From: Paenibacillus physcomitrellae
GTDB taxonomy: Bacteria > Bacillota > Bacilli > Paenibacillales > Paenibacillaceae
Assembly (NCBI RefSeq): GCF_002240225.1
Contig: NZ_CP022584.1
Location: forward strand, 744,001-808,000
Length of the DNA: 64,000 nt
Direction of reading: 5' to 3'
Part shown: piece after piece, positions 16,985 to 25,699 of the stretch
Position numbering within the stretch: position 1 is the first letter of the stretch
Layout: every line of letters begins with the position of its first letter
The notes under the pieces: model-generated
The model's database searches: none
What the model saw: the letters and a program-made list of their open reading frames with translations, nothing else
What the model was told of the DNA's origin: nothing
Position numbers and translations under genes: made by a program

Positions 16985-18574
16985 ATGCAACGTTCAATCT
17001 TATTTATGAAAAGGCACTTATCCTCCATAGCTGCTATGCTGCTTGTCCTCATTTTGTTAGTCCCTTATATACCAGCTTCTACCGCTACGGCGGCAGAGGC
17101 ATTCCCGTTCGAAGAAATTACGCTTAAACAGCTTGAAGACGGCTATACGAATGGAAAATATACGACGGTTGAGGTTGTGCAAGCCTATCTGGACCGAATC
17201 AAAATATACGAGCCCAATTACAATGCATTCACGGTGATGAACCCGAAGGCGTTGGATGAAGCTCGTGAGATAGACCGACGGCGTGCGAGCGGGGAGAAGC
17301 TCGGTCCCTTGGCTGGTGTGCCGATTGTCATTAAAGAAGCGGTGGATATGGCCGGCTTTCCATCGACGATGGGCTGGGCACCGCTTAGTAAAGAAAAGGG
17401 AGGAATCGAGCTCATCCCCGAGAGAGATGCTCCTGTTGTTACCCGGCTAAAAGAAGCCGGAGCCATTATTCTGGGCAGAACGAACATCCCGGCGTTCAGC
17501 TCCTCCGGCACTCGCGCAACGACCAGCTGGGACGGGGATACCTACAACGCCGTTGACAGAAGGCTCGTTCCCGGAGGCAGCAGCAGTGGGACGGCAACGT
17601 CCGTGTCGGGGAACTTTGCCGTACTGGGCATCGCTGAGGAGACGGGCGGTTCCATTCAGAATCCTGCAGCTGCGCAGAATATCGTAGGGATCAAACCAAG
17701 TTTCGGATTAGTTCCAAACTCGGGAGTAGTACCTCTGGGAGGAAGCACACGGGACGTCATCGGTACTCATGCCCGTACGGTTCAGGATGCGGCAGCCATG
17801 CTGGACGTTATCGCAGGCTACACGCACGATGACGCAAAGACGGTTGCTTCGATCGGCAATATTCCGGTCAACGGTTATACTTCTAAGCTGAACACGCAGG
17901 AATTGGCGGGTAAGCGAATCGGCTTGTACGGCAAAGGATGGAGGGATCAGGAACTAACACCTGAAACTCAGCTTCTTTACGATCGTGCCGTTAAGGAATT
18001 AATAGCGCAGGGCGCAACAGTGGTAACCGATCCGTTCGCCGGTACGACCTTTGCCCAGACAGTGAAGACCGGTGCGAACGGGATCGATTCAGTTATTTAC
18101 GATATGCAAAACTACTTGAAGAACCTTGGACCGAGTGCTGCTATTCATAATGTCCAGGAACTGATCACCAAGACTGGTCAAACTCCATCCATTTTCGACC
18201 GTTACAACGGCAATCTACCCAATCCTGATTCACACCCAGATCTCTCCGCCTTCATTGATACCCGCACAAAACTACTAAAGATCATTAACGATGTCATGGA
18301 TAAATACGATCTTGACGCCCTGGTTTTTCCACAAATGTACAAAGAAACGCCACTTCTCTCGAGTGAAGACAACATCGGCGCGACAACGGTGTCAGAGATT
18401 AATCTGGCCGGTGTTCCGCTTGTCACTGTTCCTGCAGGTTATTATAAGAGCGGCTCACCGTTCGAGCTGGCCTTCACAGGCAAAATGTGGAGCGAAGCCG
18501 ATCTGCTCGGCATGGCCTATGATTACGAACAAGCTACAAAGTACCGGAAGGCACCAATTCTGACGGCGAAGTAG
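16985..18574 (+). CDS. Secreted amidase-signature hydrolase
   Basis: The 529-residue protein opens with a signal peptide (MKRHLSSIAAMLLVLILLV, cleavage likely after ATAAEA) and then carries an amidase-signature domain. The Ser-cisSer-Lys triad is visible as Lys117 (PIVIKEAVD), a serine in GGSSSGTA near 199-201 and Ser223 in ETGGSIQNPAA. The usual GSDTGGSIR is altered to EETGGSIQ. These enzymes hydrolyse amide bonds of varied substrates; this one acts outside the membrane. Start ATG 16985 lies about 14 bases after AAAGAGGAG; an in-frame TTG nearer that site is an alternative. It stands alone, with a terminator after it. Confidence 0.85.
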   Translation: MQRSILFMKRHLSSIAAMLLVLILLVPYIPASTATAAEAFPFEEITLKQLEDGYTNGKYTTVEVVQAYLDRIKIYEPNYNAFTVMNPKALDEAREIDRRRASGEKLGPLAGVPIVIKEAVDMAGFPSTMGWAPLSKEKGGIELIPERDAPVVTRLKEAGAIILGRTNIPAFSSSGTRATTSWDGDTYNAVDRRLVPGGSSSGTATSVSGNFAVLGIAEETGGSIQNPAAAQNIVGIKPSFGLVPNSGVVPLGGSTRDVIGTHARTVQDAAAMLDVIAGYTHDDAKTVASIGNIPVNGYTSKLNTQELAGKRIGLYGKGWRDQELTPETQLLYDRAVKELIAQGATVVTDPFAGTTFAQTVKTGANGIDSVIYDMQNYLKNLGPSAAIHNVQELITKTGQTPSIFDRYNGNLPNPDSHPDLSAFIDTRTKLLKIINDVMDKYDLDALVFPQMYKETPLLSSEDNIGATTVSEINLAGVPLVTVPAGYYKSGSPFELAFTGKMWSEADLLGMAYDYEQATKYRKAPILTAK

Positions 18575-18637
18575 CAGAAATACCCGAAGCACGAGCATAG
18601 TGAACATATTCCACGTCATATATTAATGTGCTTTAAG

Positions 18638-18671
18638 CGGCCTTAGTCCTGAATTCCACGGGCTAAGGCCG
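18638..18671 (+). terminator. Terminator of the amidase gene
   Basis: CGGCCTTAG and CTAAGGCCG form a perfect nine-base stem (16-base loop) followed by TTTT. Confidence 0.75.
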
Positions 18672-18845
18672 TTTTGTGTTGACTGTAACCGCTAAATGTT
18701 AATTTTTATAATTATCTACAGCAATGATCGTTTTTCCCGGTGTGATTCGTTGCTTAGAAGCAAAGACACACGTAGTTATGATATGGAGGAGGGGACGGAG
18801 GTACGGGGGACAAAAGACGGGACTTAATTGAGTGTTTGTTCAATA

Positions 18846-18917
18846 AAATCCCATCTTTAATAAACGGTGGGATTTTTTTATTTATAGGATTACTCGGCAA
18901 TAGGGTCAAGTTTTTGT
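18846..18917. repeat. Dispersed repeat, copy 1 (terminator-like stem plus REP-like tail)
   Basis: The 72-base stretch holds a hairpin AAATCCCA/TGGGATTT with a T-run and then CGGCAATAGGGTCAAG. A close copy sits at 29740-29813. The tail also pairs imperfectly with 18941-18960 (AGGGACAAGAACCTATTCCG), making a larger inverted structure from 18895 to 18960. This resembles REP-type palindromes, but no transposase is adjacent. The rest of 18672-19055 shows nothing codable. Confidence 0.6.
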
Positions 18918-19055
18918 CCTCCGACATTGACGGACTGTAGAGGGACAAGAACCTATTCCGAATACCGATTGATGATCATCTAAATAATAAGCATATGTAG
19001 TTAAAACCTCAACAACACCCTGATGCATGACAGTTTTTCACATTGTTTTAAAAAA

Positions 19056-19095
19056 ATACAACTCTGAATTCCCGTCATGCGATTCGGAGTTGTAT
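19056..19095. terminator. Hairpin reading as a minus-strand terminator
   Basis: ATACAACTCTGAAT and ATTCGGAGTTGTAT form a 14-base stem (one T-G pair). The A-run on its left becomes a T-run on the minus strand. No minus-strand gene that needs it survives nearby. 19096-19500 holds no recognisable gene. Confidence 0.45.
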
Positions 19096-19500
19096 TAAGG
19101 GAGATCCGCACATGAACTATTAAAATTTGCAAGGGATACCGAGCAGAATAATCGGCTGCTTCATGCCGGTTGTTTTTTTAATGATCTGGCTTCGTTCTAA
19201 AGGAATTTTTGATCTGTCTTCAGTAAGATTTAGAGGATGAGCTAAGTTAACGAAGTATCGTCCATCTAATACTATTTTTTCTTTATACATCAGTCAGTTT
19301 CTATGCCAATTGGGTGACGGGAATTTCGATAAACCGGCCTTCCGGACCCTCTATATTTGAATTTTTATTTTCAAATTCGCAACCCTAAGATAAAGCAGCG
19401 TGCGATACGGCTGTCTGGAGGAACGGAACAAGACGGCGAAAAATATTGTTGAGGGTGTAGTGGGGGATGTAGCCGACCAAAATGAAAACCGCCCAAGTTC

Positions 19501-19534
19501 AAACCGCTTAGCGTAGTTAGGATTCAGGCGGTTT
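19501..19534 (+). terminator. Orphan plus-strand terminator
   Basis: AAACCGC and GCGGTTT flank a 20-base loop and are followed by a T-run. The upstream DNA (19370-19500) has codon-like stretches, but I could not identify a gene in it. Confidence 0.45.
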
Positions 19535-19973
19535 TTGCATTTTGTTCGACCCTTCTTCTTTTCACGATAAGATAGGGTCTTCATGCTGAAAATTGCGTTA
19601 ACCAAGAAATGTTGTTTTGGGATCATGAACTTACTTTAGCAGCTTTTCCAATTGTTCATTGTTCCCCTAGTTTTCTAGTGGCGTGAACATCCTCAATACT
19701 AGGTAAAAATAAGTAAGGAGCCATGCTGTAACACGACTCCAGTCCACCATACAGGAATATTAATGAAAGTGTGTCTTTGCCTCCATACTTGGGCTTAGGG
19801 TTATTACGTGATTGGATTAGAACGAATCCTTTATATCAGTCACGATTTAACTATTGAGAATGGAAGCAGGAATTAAAAAATTTTGATCAACAATTATTTG
19901 GGTCTTGGTATACGTTTACCGCTCATGGCAGTAAATTGTAGGATTTCCCCGCCCCTCACCAAAAAGCCCGGCC

Positions 19974-20057
19974 AGCTTCTCCAAACTCGTTCCCGTCCGC
20001 CTCATCAGCGAGTCGTTTGGCATCAAGGTCGACTGGGACAAGACCAGCAGGACAGTA
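19974..20057 (+). pseudogene. Fragment of a copper-amine-oxidase-N-like (stalk) domain
   Basis: One frame reads KLVPVRLISESFGIKVDWD followed by KTSRTV. This is the repeat signature VPLRFIAEALGxxVxWD of the copper amine oxidase N-terminal-like domain common in secreted Paenibacillus proteins. It has no start, signal peptide or continuation, so it is a remnant. 19535-19973 shows nothing else I can support. Confidence 0.6.
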
Positions 20058-20252
20058 CACCATTAAGAATGCTCAATAACACGCCTTACGCGAGACAATC
20101 GGTGTAGATCTTCACATGGGGTAAATCTCTAAAAGAGATGGTAAGAATGAATAATTCATACGATTTAAACTCGGGTTACAGTGACCGCAATAATACCAGA
20201 AACCTGCATGGATATGTTAGACTAATGGGAACTAATCGATGAGGTGTTGCAT

Positions 20253-21680
20253 TTGAAAACAATTGTTGTTATCGGTGGCGGCATTACGGGGCTGTCGGCT
20301 ATGCATGAATTTCGCAAATGGAGGGAGGCAACCGGAGCCGCAGTCAGGCTTTTATTAATTGAAGCGTCAGTACAGATAGGCGGTAAAATTCAAACCGTCA
20401 GGCATCAACAATTCGTGATGGAGACCGGGGCGGATTCTATTGTAGCGCGAAAAATGAATGACATGGACGTGATTGCAGAACTGGGCTTGGAAGATGACGT
20501 GGTCTATAACACAACTGGACGCTCCTTCATATATGCGGCTGGACATTTGAAGCCGATTCCGGACGACGCCGTGTTCGGCATTCCGGCAAGTATGGAGTCG
20601 CTCGCCAAGAGTACGCTCGTCTCGGCAGAAGGCAAAGTTGCAGCGCTAAAAGATTTATATACGAAAAATGAGACGTTTACGAAGGACGATTCTGTCGGCG
20701 CGTTTCTGGAGTATTTTCTCGGGAGTGAACTAGTCGAGAAGCAAATCGCCCCCGTCCTTTCCGGGGTCTATTCAGGGAATTTGAACGAGTTGACAATTGC
20801 CTCAACACTACCATTCTTGATCGACTACAAGGAGCAATACGGAAGCATTATTAAAGGGCTCGAAGCCAACAAGCAGAAGTTTAGGATTGGTGAGAAGAAA
20901 TTTTTCTCGCTAAAAAACGGTCTGGGCTCGCTTATTGACGCCTTTCAAGCCAGTCTGACCAAAGAATTGTTGTTAAACACTAAAGTCCGCAGGATTAATA
21001 AGAACAATGGCCGGTATCGCGTGCACTTAGACAATCAGGACATGATCGAAGCGGATTATGTTGTACTAAGCATCCCGCATACGGCAGCAGAACCGATTCT
21101 TGACGATCCGAGACTTACGGAGCAATTCTCGGGATTAAAGAGCAACTCGCTCATCAGCGTATATGTCGGCTTTGACGTGCCCGATTCAGTGCTCCCCGCC
21201 GATGGAACGGGATTTATTACCGCGACAACCGATGAATTGTTCTGCAGCGCCTGCACATGGACAAGTCGCAAATGGGAGCATACGTCCAAATCCGGAAATT
21301 TGCTCGTCCGGCTATTTTATAAAAGCAGCCATCCTTCGTATGCTTCAATAAAGAATCTGGATCACGATGACCTGCTAAAGGTGGCGCTTAGCGATATTGA
21401 GAAGGGGCTTGGAATTACCGCCGAACCTGTCGTTAACGAGATCACCGACTGGTCCGGGCAAATGCCAATTTATTCGATTACCCATCCGAAAATTGTCTAT
21501 GCACTTGAAAGCATAATGGCAGATGTATTCCCAGGCATGATCCTTGCTGGATGCTCTTATTATGGCGTAGGGATCTCGGACTGCATGAAGAACGGCGCTG
21601 ATTCGGCTAGAAAAATCATTGATTTATTGAAGGATGGCTATTCTCCAACTAGTAAGCAAGGGGCATCAGATAATAGTTGA
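20253..21680 (+). CDS. cgoX: Coproporphyrinogen III oxidase (HemY/CgoX family)
   Basis: The 475-residue FAD enzyme opens with the dinucleotide-binding VVIGGGITGLSAMHEF and the FAD motif GGKIQTVRHQQFVMETGADS. It ends with the C-terminal FAD segment MILAGCSYYGVGISDCMKNG, matching Bacillus HemY in length and layout. Gram-positive HemY enzymes oxidise coproporphyrinogen III to coproporphyrin III in haem synthesis. I choose TTG 20253, six bases after GAGGTG, over the GTG inside that site. It is not beside hemE or hemH, unlike the usual hemEHY operon, and is surrounded by gene debris, so it may be a second copy. Confidence 0.88.
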   Translation: MKTIVVIGGGITGLSAMHEFRKWREATGAAVRLLLIEASVQIGGKIQTVRHQQFVMETGADSIVARKMNDMDVIAELGLEDDVVYNTTGRSFIYAAGHLKPIPDDAVFGIPASMESLAKSTLVSAEGKVAALKDLYTKNETFTKDDSVGAFLEYFLGSELVEKQIAPVLSGVYSGNLNELTIASTLPFLIDYKEQYGSIIKGLEANKQKFRIGEKKFFSLKNGLGSLIDAFQASLTKELLLNTKVRRINKNNGRYRVHLDNQDMIEADYVVLSIPHTAAEPILDDPRLTEQFSGLKSNSLISVYVGFDVPDSVLPADGTGFITATTDELFCSACTWTSRKWEHTSKSGNLLVRLFYKSSHPSYASIKNLDHDDLLKVALSDIEKGLGITAEPVVNEITDWSGQMPIYSITHPKIVYALESIMADVFPGMILAGCSYYGVGISDCMKNGADSARKIIDLLKDGYSPTSKQGASDNS

Positions 21681-21821
21681 TCAGGCTAAAGGGCAAATTT
21701 AGTTGAAGATTAATTAGGAGAGACCTTATCAAAAATAGGCGAAATTTCGTTTCGGATCTGGAAATATGATGAAAAACAATCAAATGAACAAAGTTTACTA
21801 AGCGGGCTCCTACGATCTTCA

Positions 21822-21900
21822 CAGATGGATGCCGCGGTGCGATCTCCTTAATCTTGTCGACAACCTCTGTGTTCTTTCGGAAGTTGTCTCCTTGGAGATG
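21822..21900 (-). pseudogene. Aldo/keto reductase internal fragment, minus strand
   Basis: On the minus strand the frame reads LQGDNFRKNTEVVDKIKEIA, the segment that in intact aldo/keto reductases (G-NF-KN-LVDKVKEIA) directly precedes the QLALAW block. Its continuation lies on the other strand at 21920-22126. No start or stop of its own is present. Confidence 0.6.
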
Positions 21901-21919
21901 GAGAAGAACTATCCCCCCC

Positions 21920-22126
21920 TCACAATTGGCCATTGCCTGGACGATTGCCAACGGAGCGCTGCCTATCCCGGGTACGAAGCGTATCAAGTACCTGGAGGAA
22001 AATGCAGCCGCGGCTGATATCCTTCTCACGAAGGAGGACCTCGAACGAATCGATCAGGTCAGCCCCAAGAATGTCGTACACGGCACGCGTTATATGAAAG
22101 AACAGATGACGCTGCTGGGCGGCTAG
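21920..22126 (+). pseudogene. Aldo/keto reductase C-terminal fragment
   Basis: About 68 codons read SQLAIAWTIANGALPIPGTK and RIKYLEENAAAADI, then LTKEDLERIDQVSP and a TAG. This is the typical end of a YajO/IolS-like aldo/keto reductase (PIPGTKRxKYLEEN). The catalytic barrel is missing. A GGGgCCACGG/CCGTGGaCCC hairpin at 22146-22168 follows. 22170-22393 has nothing else. Confidence 0.8.
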
Positions 22127-22452
22127 ACTATAATCAGAAGAAGCAGGGGCCACGGGTTCCGTGGACCCTTTGCGATTGGATATTGTCTCAGGAGATTTGC
22201 AGCCATGCAGTCTAAAACTCATTTCTCAACACCTGAAGTTTTTCAAAATCTGAAACCGCGTTTTGCATCTGCAAAAACGAAGAATATAATGTATGGCATT
22301 TGTCCTGAGCTAGGGACAAAAATCATCTTCGATTTGTTTCTATGGTGCTATATTTGATGCTCTGGAGTAGAATCTGGATCGGCTACACTTAGTTGGACAG
22401 AAAAATTAGGGGCTAGTAGAATGAAACAATCACAATTAGGAGCGGATCTACT

Positions 22453-22734
22453 ATGCCAAAAGAAAGACGTACATTTACAGCAGAATTTAAGAGACAAATG
22501 GTTCAGTTATATGAAAACGGGAAATCAAGAGCGGCTATTGTGAAAGAGTATGAGCTAAGCCCATCTGCTCTAGATCGCTGGATTAAACAAGCGAACACCT
22601 CGGGTTCCTTCGCTGAAAAGGATAACCGAACGGCAGAAGAAAACGAACTTATTGCTCTTCGCAAAGAACTTAAGCAGCTTCGAATGGAGAATGACATTTT
22701 AAAGCAAGCCGCGCTGATCATGGGACGAAAGTAA
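22453..22734 (+). CDS. IS3 transposase OrfA
   Basis: The 93-residue protein has an N-terminal helix-turn-helix (RRTFTAEFKRQMVQLYENGK, SPSALDRWIKQ) and a C-terminal leucine-zipper-like coiled coil (ENELIALRKELKQLRMEN, DILKQAALIMG), the standard OrfA layout. ATG follows an AGGAG site. It is the DNA-recognition part of the OrfAB transposase made by frameshifting. Confidence 0.92.
   Translation: MPKERRTFTAEFKRQMVQLYENGKSRAAIVKEYELSPSALDRWIKQANTSGSFAEKDNRTAEENELIALRKELKQLRMENDILKQAALIMGRK
22698..22704 (+). other. Candidate -1 ribosomal frameshift heptamer T TTA AAG
   Basis: The heptamer fits X XXY YYZ in the orfA frame (Leu-Lys codons). The -1 frame that leads into orfB is open from 22695, and orfA stops at 22734, so slippage must occur in this 40-base interval. 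A lesser alternative is the AAAG at 22728-22731. Confidence 0.6.
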
Positions 22735-22775
22735 AGATCATAAAGCAAAATCGTGATAAATACTCGGTATCAGCA

Positions 22776-23576
22776 ATGTGCAAAGTCCTACAAATCGCGA
22801 AAAGCACTTTTTACTATGAAGCGATTGATAAAGAAAACGAAGATGAAAGTATCCTTACGGAGACTATCGTCGAGATTTTCCAGAGCAACCGCAAAGCCTA
22901 CGGAACACGGAAGATTAAAACGAAACTTCAGGAGCAAGGATACATCGTTTCCAGGCGCCGAATTGGACGGATTATGAAAGAGCAAGGCCTTGTGTCCACA
23001 TACACAATCGCCCAGTATAAGCCGCATAAAACGGCTTGTAACGATGCAGAAACAGCTAATGTATTGAAGCGTGAGTTTGACCAAAAGGAAGCGAAACGCT
23101 TTGTCGTCAGCGATCTGACGTATGTGAAAGTCCAGCACAAGTGGCATTATATTTGCGTATTGATCGACTTATTTAACAGAGAAATCATTGGCCACAGTGC
23201 AGGTCCACGTAAGGACGCTGCTCTAATTTCCCGTGCCTTTGCCACAGTAGAAGGCGACTTAAGCGACATTCAGTGGTTCCACACGGACCGTGGAAGTGAG
23301 TTTAAAAACCAGAATATTGATGCGCTGTTAAGGACTTTTAACATTGGTCGCTCGTTAAGCATGAAGGGCTGTCCTTACGACAACGCCGTTGCTGAAGCGA
23401 CCTACAAAGTAATGAAAACCGAATTCATTAACCAGATGCATTTCCAAAGTCTTCACCATCTAAACGTAGAATTATATGACTATGTGAATTGGTTCAACAG
23501 ACATAGAGTTCATGGCTCACTAGGTTACATGACACCCGTTCAGTACAAAACTACAGCCCTTAAAAAAGTTGTCTGA
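22776..23576 (+). CDS. IS3 transposase OrfB (DDE integrase)
   Basis: The 266-residue reading frame (first ATG; the real product is probably an OrfAB fusion entering at 22704) contains the HTH_21 part (SNRKAYGTRKIKTKLQEQG, SRRRIGRIMKEQGL) and the rve integrase core. The catalytic triad is visible as Asp in VVSDLTYV, Asp in FHTDRGSEF and Glu in NAVAEATYKVMKTE. Full length with no internal stop, so the element may still be active. Confidence 0.92.
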   Translation: MCKVLQIAKSTFYYEAIDKENEDESILTETIVEIFQSNRKAYGTRKIKTKLQEQGYIVSRRRIGRIMKEQGLVSTYTIAQYKPHKTACNDAETANVLKREFDQKEAKRFVVSDLTYVKVQHKWHYICVLIDLFNREIIGHSAGPRKDAALISRAFATVEGDLSDIQWFHTDRGSEFKNQNIDALLRTFNIGRSLSMKGCPYDNAVAEATYKVMKTEFINQMHFQSLHHLNVELYDYVNWFNRHRVHGSLGYMTPVQYKTTALKKVV

Positions 23577-23723
23577 TTTACTGTTGACAGTCCAATCAGC
23601 CGATGTAAAAGGTGAGTAGTTAGATGAGTCCAAAAGTCATGTGTTATGTAGAGTGTTCAAAGAGAATAAAGTATTAGACTGGCGGCGCTTCATTAAGCTA
23701 TCTTTTAAAAAGGTGGGGGAGAA

Positions 23724-24464
23724 ATGCAAGATGAGAAAATAATAGGTAAAGGAAATACAGCAACTGTATATGAGTGGGAAGAAGGTAAAGTGCTTAAGCT
23801 TTTCGTTAAAGGCTATCCTACTATGGCTGTAGAGAGAGAGTTTCTTAATGCGAAGGCAATCAATCTTATGAATTTTGCAAAACCAAAGGCATACGAAATG
23901 ATTTATTATGAAGAGCAAACCGGCATTATATATGACAGAGTGGAGGGTGAAACCCTGCTGGATTGGGTATTGAAAACCGGTGACCTCCAGGGATGTGCAG
24001 TATACATGGCTAGTCTACATAAGTCAATCGTTCTGAACAAAGTTAACCATGTACCGGATAGTAAGGAATTTTTGAAATCTAATATATTAAACGCGTCATC
24101 GCTTAACAAAGAGGAACAGGAAAGAGTATTAGATATTTTGAGTAGATTAAAAGAAGGAGATACACTTTGCCATGGTGATTTTTATCCCGGCAATATATTA
24201 CTATTAAATGGGCAAACCACTGTAATAGACTTTATGAATGTGTGCCGTGGAGATTTTTTATATGATGTTGCAAGAACTGTTTATTTAGTGCAATACACAC
24301 CGGTTCCAGCAGATGCAGATGATAAAGAAACGCTGCTGCAACTTAAAAAAACACTGGCCGACTTATATCTTATCGAAATGAGCGTTACCCGAGAGATGAT
24401 ACAAGATTACATTACTGTAATTGCTGCCGCTAGAAAAGGGGAATGTCCTAATGAGTTCAATTGA
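23724..24464 (+). CDS. Aminoglycoside phosphotransferase (APH)-family kinase
   Basis: The 246-residue protein has a kinase-like fold: GKGNTATVYEW phosphate loop, the lysine in GKVLKLF, the catalytic loop LCHGDFYPGN and the metal site VIDFMNV. Members phosphorylate antibiotics, choline, homoserine or unknown small molecules; the sequence does not decide between them. ATG follows GGTGGGGGAG. It stands alone between the IS element and a membrane-protein gene. 24465-24622 shows no clear gene. Confidence 0.82.
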   Translation: MQDEKIIGKGNTATVYEWEEGKVLKLFVKGYPTMAVEREFLNAKAINLMNFAKPKAYEMIYYEEQTGIIYDRVEGETLLDWVLKTGDLQGCAVYMASLHKSIVLNKVNHVPDSKEFLKSNILNASSLNKEEQERVLDILSRLKEGDTLCHGDFYPGNILLLNGQTTVIDFMNVCRGDFLYDVARTVYLVQYTPVPADADDKETLLQLKKTLADLYLIEMSVTREMIQDYITVIAAARKGECPNEFN

Positions 24465-24622
24465 ATTTATAGGTAATTTGATCAGCAGGGGCTGCCCGGC
24501 ATTCTGATTCTGAGTTTTCCAAGTTAAAGATTCGGTACGGCAGTGCCTGCTTGGTTGGTGTGATTGCCAGTTGTTGCACATGTTAACCGGTCCTGTTGAT
24601 GTCGAGGATTTAATCCTGATTA

Positions 24623-25030
24623 TTACCGGAAAAAATTTATTTGCGCAGCCTGCTGAGTAATCGGGATTCGTTCAACTACTGCCGGATAATCAAAATTGTA
24701 AAACAGCGTTAAGAAGGCGCTTATTATCCCGATATTTCCAAAGAGCATGCTGTAGGCAGTAAGCCAATCCGGCGAAAAGTTCTTTCGGGCTAATGCCCCT
24801 GTCACAATCAAGACCAGATTACAGCCGATTATTGCCATTACAGCACCTAGTGCATGATAGGCTGCCCCTGAGTATTCATATCCATGGAAAAGACCCACTA
24901 ACAAAATTCCCAAACCATGAACAACTGCTAAAGTCATCCCTATTCGGTGTTTGTTCGCCGACAGTAAAGACCTGATCATACTATACGCCAAAACGAACAA
25001 AACCCCGTGGGAAATAAATGCGAAATTCAT
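24623..25030 (-). CDS. DUF998-like integral membrane protein, probably frameshifted near its start
   Basis: The 135-residue frame has four hydrophobic helices (from FISHGVLFVLAYSM to IISAFLTLFYNF) like the DUF998 family. A better start is an ATG at 25115 with GGGGGG upstream, giving MNQLNQIKLNTGAFLFM, but that frame joins the main one only after a shift near 25030-25060. As it stands the first helix is lost. The gene is either decaying or carries a sequencing error. Function unknown. Confidence 0.5.
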   Translation of the reverse strand: MNFAFISHGVLFVLAYSMIRSLLSANKHRIGMTLAVVHGLGILLVGLFHGYEYSGAAYHALGAVMAIIGCNLVLIVTGALARKNFSPDWLTAYSMLFGNIGIISAFLTLFYNFDYPAVVERIPITQQAAQINFFR

Positions 25031-25188
25031 GGTAGGGGATAGTGGTGAATGAATTGTGCGGTATCATGAAGAGGAAGGCCCCTGTATTCAGCTTTATCTG
25101 ATTCAATTGGTTCATTGTCATTCCCCCCGATACATTAATGTGTTTCTGTAGTACCAGGTTATCTTAAAGCCTGAACTATAGGGCAGAG

Positions 25189-25608
25189 TCAAGGTGTTTT
25201 GGATGAGTCGGCATGCCAAGACTTTAGCATCTCTTGTGCTTGATTGGGATCGTCCATAAGCAAAGTCCGATATTCCAGCATCTTGTTAAGGGTGCCCAGC
25301 ATTTGGTCGTACTCTTCCTTTTTGCTCTCGATCTCCTTCTTCTTGTTGCGAATCCAATCGATAATCTGACGGTTCGTTTGGGTGTTGGCATCGTGATCCC
25401 TTAAAACTTCCTTCAGTTCAGCAAGCGAACAGCCGATAGACTGGAACTTCTTAATGAGCTTTAACCGCTCGAGAGCCTCTTCCGAATAGTTACGATAATT
25501 GTTGCTTTCCCGCCGGACATGCCGATCATCCAGCAAACCTTCCTTTTCGTAATAACGGATCGTATGGATCGTTAATCCCATCTTGTCCGCCAATTCCTGA
25601 ATTTTCAT
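25189..25608 (-). CDS. MerR-family regulator
   Basis: The 139-residue protein has the MerR winged helix (KIQELADKMGLTIHTIRYYE, KEGLLDDRHV) and a long coiled-coil tail (WIRNKKKEIESKKEEYDQML) typical of the TipAL/AdhR group. I take the second ATG (25608), eight bases from GGAG, rather than the one at 25614 that abuts the site. It is divergent from the epimerase gene, whose promoter has the 19-base spacer expected for MerR activation. Confidence 0.87.
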   Translation of the reverse strand: MKIQELADKMGLTIHTIRYYEKEGLLDDRHVRRESNNYRNYSEEALERLKLIKKFQSIGCSLAELKEVLRDHDANTQTNRQIIDWIRNKKKEIESKKEEYDQMLGTLNKMLEYRTLLMDDPNQAQEMLKSWHADSSKTP

Positions 25609-25629
25609 ACTCATTTCTCCTTGGACAGC

Positions 25630-25660
25630 TTGCTATAGAGTTCACTTCATAGTTTATGCT
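25630..25660 (+). promoter_or_regulatory. MerR-type promoter with 19-base spacer
   Basis: TTGCTA (25630-25635) and TATGCT (25655-25660) are 19 bases apart. MerR regulators twist such over-long promoters into activity. The start codon of the epimerase gene is 39 bases downstream. Confidence 0.6.
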
Positions 25661-25699
25661 TAGCATGTTCAAGCAGTCAACACATGAAGGAGGATAATC

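Larger units (their letters stand above)
22394..23594 (+). mobile_element. IS3-family insertion sequence, apparently complete
   Basis: The element carries overlapping orfA and orfB in a -1 relation and ends in TGGACAG (left) and the complement TGGACTGTCAACAG (right), so the terminal repeats are short and imperfect. Length is about 1.2 kb, as expected for IS3. I found no matching three-base target duplication. A second copy of its right end, 38 of 40 bases identical, lies at 40853-40892 in opposite orientation. Confidence 0.8.

Noticed and set aside
22388-23600. Target-site duplication around the IS3 element
   Set aside because: The three bases on each side of the best element ends (AGT and ATC) do not match, so I claim no duplication.
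24465-24622. Possible gene remnant after the APH-family kinase
   Set aside because: Translated frames look protein-like in places (for example TGPVDVEDLILIITGKN) but match no family I can name.
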